Source of the DNA: Mortierella alpina | Lineage: Eukaryota; Mortierellomycota; Mortierellomycetes; Mortierellales; Mortierellaceae | NCBI GenBank assembly: GCA_029449245.1 | Contig: JANATF010000012.1 | Location: forward strand, 1,612,001 to 1,676,000 | Direction: 5' to 3' | Length of the DNA stretch: 64,000 bases | In this document: piece after piece, positions 57,720 through 64,000 of the stretch | Position numbering within the stretch: the stretch's first letter is position 1 | How the letters are laid out: every line of letters starts with the position of its first letter | Made by a program: the position numbers and the translations under genes | Notes under the pieces: model-generated | The model's database searches: none | What the model saw: the letters and a program-made list of their open reading frames with translations, nothing else | What the model was told of the DNA's origin: nothing

Positions 57720-58829
57720 TTAAGCAACCAACTGGACAGCACCGCCAACAGCCTTGATCTTCTGCTCAGCAGCGCGGGAGACGTAACGAGCCTTGACAAT
57801 GACAGGCTGCTCGGGGAGACGACCCTTGGCAAGGACCTTGCCGTAACCGGCGCGGAGGGTGTCAATGACGGGAACGACCTCAGTGTTCTTGGCAGCGTTC
57901 TTGCGGGTCTGCTCGGAGACGAGGGACCAGAGAGTGTCCAAGTTGACAATGGGGCAGTGCTGGCCGTTGCGGGTCAAGTGGAAGCGACGCATACCGACCT
58001 TACCGAAGTAACCGGGATGGTACTTGTCCATGTTGATACGGTGATGGTGCTGACCACCAGCAAGACCACGTCCTCCGGGATGCTTGCGGTGCTTGCCTAA
58101 AAACAACAACGACAGTTGAAAACCGATCAGCGCCTTCATCTCTGTTGGTTCCTCGTAGCTCAAAGTGAGGGATCCCGTGTGACAAGTGCAAAGGATCCTG
58201 ATCAAGATCTGTTGTCGACAACTACGCCCACTGCAAACGAAATGAACAAACTGCCTGTAGAAACTGTCGTTGACTAGTATCGGTTGTAGTACTTGATCCT
58301 GCCTTCAAGGTTGTGCCATGCAGAGTATCCACAGTTTTTTGTCTGCAAATGATCCAAAAAGCAAGCCCAGATCCAAAGGCGACAAGTTCCATTAACGAGG
58401 GTCTTGTAGATTGAGAGCACAGTGAAATGTTGGAAGCGAGCTTTGGAACATCGAACATCCAGCGTGCATTTGTTGTCCAAAATCTGTTTCGTGCTGGGTA
58501 GTCATCCACACTGTCCATGGTGAGGTGCATCCTTGCTTCCTGGTTTACTTCCAGTGAATCCTGTCTCGTGAAATGGGGAGCTTGTCTCCTGGCTATAGAG
58601 ACTCACCAACACGACCATGACCGGCGCTGACGTGACCACGCTTCTTGCGGTTGTGATGCAGACGGGTCGGCTAAGGATCGAGGTGGGAGAGAGAGACAGA
58701 GAGACGAACGGGTGAGATCGATGAGGCGGGATATGATAACGGATGGATGTGATCGCATCCATCGCAGCATCCAGATATCCAAAAGGGATATGGTTGCCAA
58801 AGTAGCGCTCCGGCCACGTGACTAACCAT
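57720..58829 (-). CDS. RPL28: 60S ribosomal protein uL15 (L27a/L28)
   Basis: Exons 58829-58827, 58670-58607 and 58096-57720, 147 aa. Exon 1 is only the ATG; exon 2 supplies [21 protein letters not shown] and exon 3 starts [15 protein letters not shown], both universal uL15 sequence. The C-terminus ([19 protein letters not shown]) is complete. It is a cytoplasmic large-subunit protein near the peptidyl transferase region. Intron 2 is 510 nt, the longest intron in the window. Both intron positions come directly after an ATG or a Gly codon split, as common in ribosomal protein genes. Confidence 0.97.
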
Positions 58830-59156
58830 TTTGTAAGAGTAGAGTAAGAGGAGGAGAAAAGAGAACCTCAAGCGCCTCGTCTCTTTTGGCCCATCCGTGC
58901 CAGTCCAGCACCAGGCAGGGCCAAGAGTTCTTTGGATCGCAAGCCACCCAGCCGTTTTTTTCGCTGCCCTGACAATCGCGCGTGCACACGAACATTGCAA
59001 GGACTAGACTCAGACCTCCTTTTGCACTCGCCACCCTCGCATCGTCCACAGCCGAATCTTTCTTCATCTATCCTCTTCCATCCTCATCTCTTGAGCACTG
59101 CCATTTCTCAATCCTCATTCCTCTCCATCCTTACCAGCTCACTCCCTCACATCGCA

Positions 59157-60207
59157 ATGTCTGCTGAGGCTATGGTCTTCTTGTTCGGCGTCATCGTTGG
59201 CGCTGGACTCTTGTTCGTCAAGGTCTTTTTCGTACGTGGCGTCTTTATGGCCGTTCAAAAACTATGCCTGCAACCCACCAACAGCGAAAACCAGCTGGGG
59301 TTGAACAAGTTCAAGAAAGAATATCGTCCGGGAGCGTAGACTTTTTCTTCATCGAGTCAACCACAGTCATGACTAACTCGCCACCTGTCCATGTTCTTAG
59401 GTCATCTTGATTAGCGATCTCGAGGTACAAACCTGATCTCCGACTGCCTGAGCGCTTTAGCATTCATCGCTTACCCTCGGGACAGATGCAATGGACTGAA
59501 CAAATAGCGGTATTGTTTCTGGACCAGCGAATGTCTTCTGATGATCCTTCGTGTTTGCTGGTATTAGGTGGATTATATCAACCCTATCGAGCTCTGCAAC
59601 AAGCTGAACCAGGTACAGTGCTGTTGCATAGACTTCGTGCTTTTGTTCTTGCGTTTGAGACATTAGCGTAGTAGTACTCACGAAGCGCTCTTTCTCTATC
59701 GACCTCACTAGTTTGTTCTGCCAGAAATGTTTGTGCAAGCGTTTATGACGTTTATCTTCCTGATCAGCGGACAGTGGATCGCCACCGCCTGGAACCTCCC
59801 TCTTGTCGCATACAACGCCAACAAGTAAGTGAAGGTTGACCTGCACCTTACTCGCAAGGAGGACATCCTCATGAAGTTTCCCTGTAATACCGTAGACGCA
59901 CTTGGGACTAATTCTGTCTTGTTCAACTATGCCCTACCATCGAAAGGATTATGAACGGAAAACACATGTTTGACGCGACAGAGATCTTCCGCACATTGGG
60001 ACAGCACAAGAAGGAGTGCTTCATCAAGCTCGGTTTCTATCTGCTCAGCTTCTTTTACTATCTTTATCGGTATGTCTGCAACAACTGCTGTGCTCCGGGT
60101 ACCAGACTGCGTCGTCGATGCATGCATGGAGGCTAACAAGTGCCTCGTGTTTTTTTTTCTTTGCGCCACAAACTAGTATGATCCTTGCCTTGGTGAATGA
60201 CTCCTAA
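59157..60207 (+). CDS. ERV14: Cornichon/Erv14 ER cargo receptor
   Basis: Exons 59157-59231, 59401-59424, 59568-59612, 59712-59824, 59947-60069 and 60177-60207, 136 aa. The peptide across exons 2-4 is ISDLEVDYINPIELCNKL then NQFVLPEMFVQAFM, the cornichon hallmark; HMFDATEIFRTLGQHKKECF and FFYYLYRM follow. It is a membrane protein with three or four segments that loads cargo into COPII vesicles. Exon 2 is 24 nt. The first ATG (in GCAATGT) opens a hydrophobic segment as in Erv14. Confidence 0.94.
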
Positions 60208-60358
60208 GCACAGGACCTTTGCTGAATAGTAATGAAAATAACAATTCCCCATTCCTTCCTGCGCAATAAATTCACCGGCTTCCTCATGACTGAATGAAAG
60301 ACTTGTGGGCGAAGACAGGACCCCCAGTAGCGATTCAAGTTTATTCAGGACAGCTCTC

Positions 60359-60949
60359 TCAAAGCAGTTTTGAGCGCATCCACTGTTCTGTCAAGGACTC
60401 GGCATCACGAAGATCAAAAACCTTTCCCAATCCGATCTTGTTCTGGAAGTGAGTCTTTGCGCTAGCATAGAGCATATTCAGCTCTGGCTTGACACCCTTG
60501 GGTGAATAATAGATAAACACTAGAGGGTATGATACTCTGCCGTCATCATGCTTCAACTACAGGAAGCGAAAAAGAGGAACGCGTGAGCTCTGGGTGTCAA
60601 GGTGACGTTCAAACACACTACAGCGTAACAAAACTCTACCTCGTAGCTCACGACCACATAGCGAGGGGTGTTTTCGGGCAGAGTCTCTGCAAGTTCATCG
60701 AGCGACACGAGTTCAAGGTCCTCATCCTCTTCGATAAGCAATTTGTTCTTGTCAATTTTGCCTGGAAAGGGGAACGAGGTCATGGATAAGTTATGATGCA
60801 ACGAGCACAATGCTCAAGGCCTGTGAGCGCGTCGCTTGAGTGGTGTGTCCCTTACAGATTAATGCGGCGATCCCTTGCGACCTCTTGGCAAAACGAAACG
60901 CCTCGAGCTTTGCAATTAGACTGGGGTCAATGTCGCAGGTGGAAGACAT
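60359..60949 (-). CDS. AIM7: Glia maturation factor/AIM7, ADF-homology protein
   Basis: Exons 60949-60856, 60761-60640 and 60556-60359, 137 aa. It is a single ADF-H domain: CDIDPSLIAKLEAFRFAK, KIDKNKLLIEEDEDLE, LPENTPRYVVVSYE, and the C-terminal block FIYYSPKGVKPELNMLYASAK with LGKVFDLRD. GMF proteins bind Arp2/3 and debranch actin networks rather than severing filaments. It lies convergent with the cornichon gene. Confidence 0.94.
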
Positions 60950-61326
60950 GATGTACTGAACTGAGATGCAGAGGCGTTTTGCTGCAAGTTTTGTAGAGGT
61001 GTGTGGTGGTGGAGATTGCCGAAGAAAAAAGAATGAATAAAAAGTGATGCCACTAGGAGAAAATAGCACAGAAATATAGTGACCTGGTGACAAGAGTGGC
61101 CATGCACCTGTTCCTCTCGTCACACTTTTCTCACCGCTGTCGCATGTGCCCCTTGTTGAGCAACACCACGAAACATCCTCAACACCCGCACACAGATGCC
61201 AACGCAATAGACGATACGGATGATTGATTGTGTGCAGTTTTTATTTGATAGGCACGGGAATTAATGTTACAAAGCGAAAGAGGATTATGAAAACAAGCAA
61301 AGAGACAAGGGGTCAAGAGCACAAGC
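60950..61326. other. Intergenic region between GMF and H3
   Basis: 377 bp with the GMF promoter and H3 3' flank. No gene seen. Confidence 0.55.
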
Positions 61327-62588
<1,262 letters not shown>

Positions 62589-63180
62589 ATGCTCAGTCGC
62601 ACTCGCAGCTGCATGCACAGGCACCCTTCGGCCTCTTTATTCCTTCATTCCTCTGTTATATGTATAGAACCCTCTTTGACCCTTTTTTTTAATCCTCTGG
62701 GACCAGCAGACGCTCGACCTTTCTGTCACTGCCAAACTGTCCAGGGCTCTTGTAAAATAAAACAAATCCTTTTGCTCGAAGCGAAAGCAAAAAATCAAAT
62801 CTCTGGGCTTTGAGGCATGGGCAGGATCTGTTGTGCAGTGCTTGATCGTGTATGTGCAGGAGAGGGAGCAGATGTGGTGTCACCTGTGTGCAGGTCGAGT
62901 GGAAGTGGTGGTGAAGTGGGGCCCAGAGTGGGGTTGTTTAAAGTTGCCTGCTGGGGTGTGGTTGCCCGCCTGGCCCTCGTGAATGGCAACATCAGGCTGA
63001 CTAACCGTTTGGCTCCACTTTTTTTCTCGTTTTTCTCTTTTTTTTTTTTTTTTGGTCTTCCTCGTTTCTCCTCCCTCCATCTTTTTGTTTCCTGTCTTCT
63101 CGCTCCCCTCCCTCCTCGCTGACAACCAACCCCTGCCTACAACTCACGTCTCGCTCATTCAATACCGGCAGAAACAGATC
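62589..63180. other. Intergenic region between H4 and the glutaredoxin gene
   Basis: 592 bp. It includes the H4 3' UTR with AATAAA at 62757 and, before the glutaredoxin start, a T-rich/CT-rich leader with a T16 run near 63038-63053. No gene is recognised. Confidence 0.55.
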
Positions 63181-64000
63181 ATGGTCTCCAACAACTATAC
63201 AGACATCACCAGCGACGACGACTTTGCGCAAGTCTTTCAGCCCTCCTCCTCTACTGTCTATGCTCTGAACTTTTGGGCAGCATGGGCACCCCCTTGTGTC
63301 CAAATGAACGAAGTCTTTGAAGAGCTGGCCGCCAAGCACTCTAATGTCAAGTTCCTCAAGGTAACACTTTCGAGCTCTCGATCAAAACCCGCCGGATGGA
63401 TCTGATTGGCGAGTCGCCCAGAAAGTTGACCCTCTCCTTGTCATGGCTCTCTAGATTGAAGCAGAAAAGTTTCCCGACATTTCCGAGGACTATGAGATCG
63501 CTGCTGTTCCAAGCTTCGTCATCGTGAAGGTAAAATAACAGAGGCGGCGGTTTGTTAAGCAGCTGCTAGTTGGGCCCTGCGCACACTACACGGCTGCGCT
63601 GTTAAATCTCACCTGCTCATGATTATTCCGTCTGCAAACGCATGTCGCATAGGAGGGTATTGTCGTCGATCGCGTGGAGGGAGCTAATGCACCTGAGCTG
63701 GCCAAAGTCATCGCCAAGTACTCAAAGTCGACGTCGTCCCCTTTGCCAACACAGAGCTCGACCATGGCTGCTGCCGGACACGCTGAACCCTCCGTTGCTC
63801 CTCCAACAATGTCCCCCGAAGAGATGAACGCTAGACTCAAGGAGCTGACCAGCAGTTCGAGTGTCATGGCTTTTATCAAAGGAACGCCTACTGCCCCCAG
63901 ATGCCAGTTCTCTCGCCAGCTTTTGGAGATCTTGACTGCTCAAAACATTCGATTCAGCTCCTTCAATATTCTTGCTGACGATGAAGTCCGACAGGCCATG
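63181..64000 (+). CDS. GRX3/PICOT-type monothiol glutaredoxin (3' partial)
   Basis: Exons 63181-63360, 63455-63529 and 63653 to beyond the window; 201 aa visible. The N-terminal thioredoxin-like domain has LNFWAAWAPPCVQM, with a single Cys where thioredoxins have CxxC, then EDYEIAAVPSFVIVK. A linker of ~35 residues precedes the glutaredoxin domain beginning MNARLKELTSSSSVMAFIKGTP. The active site reads RCQFS, where CGFS is the norm in Grx3/Grx4/PICOT. By family the protein handles Fe-S clusters with BolA partners and senses iron. If there is a second Grx domain, it lies outside the window. Confidence 0.9.

Overview
The window is nuclear DNA of an intron-rich filamentous fungus, most likely an early-diverging lineage. 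I would guess Mortierellomycota or Mucoromycota, but this rests on gene content and not on any database comparison. Genes are packed on both strands, with many short introns of about 60 to 360 nt and GT-AG (a few GC-AG) borders. Fungal genes (HIS3, MET10-type sulfite reductase, RXT3, DPAP-type dipeptidyl peptidase, PAC3/Irc25) sit beside genes absent from or rare in budding yeasts (CDK5RAP1, HPPD, BCL7-type, RAD51C, AFG2-type AAA). I found no rRNA or tRNA genes, transposons, CRISPR arrays, viral or toxin genes. I built exon structures by hand from splice borders and checked that every exon set keeps frame.

Layout. 0-6 kb: tRNA methylthiotransferase, U1A/U2B''-type RRM protein, mitochondrial DExD helicase. 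7-15 kb: HPPD (tyrosine catabolism), a four-CBS protein, kinetochore SPC25, peroxisomal PXMP4, a secreted RlpA-like barrel protein. About 1.7 kb without a recognisable gene follows. 16.7-25.4 kb: an oxidoreductase, HIS3 divergent from a BCL7-domain gene, an unrecognised mitochondrial-type protein, a putative tiny gene, and an ariadne RBR ubiquitin ligase. 25.6-43.3 kb: EXO1, MET10, a GNAT acetyltransferase, SNARE USE1, RAD51C, ELP5 and an AFG2-like double-AAA ATPase. 43.5-54.9 kb: dipeptidyl aminopeptidase, proteasome chaperone 3, branched-chain aminotransferase, and a very large RXT3-like HDAC-complex subunit. 55.9-62.6 kb: two divergent histone pairs (H2A-H2B and H3-H4) flanking ribosomal protein uL15, cornichon and GMF. 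The window ends inside a GRX3/PICOT-type glutaredoxin.

How the genes relate. Most are unrelated housekeeping genes in compact divergent or convergent pairs. Loose themes are chromatin (histones, RXT3, BCL7-type), recombination and mismatch repair (EXO1, RAD51C), tRNA modification (CDK5RAP1, ELP5) and early secretory traffic (USE1, cornichon). The histone pairs are the clearest co-regulated set: each shared promoter has TATA boxes and one perfect ACGCGT (MCB) element. I see no operon-like system or defence island. The most novel items are the small spliced gene at 22.8 kb, the fungal BCL7-domain gene, the AFG2-like ATPase with a degenerate first AAA domain, three apparent GC-AG introns, and a CQFS glutaredoxin site.
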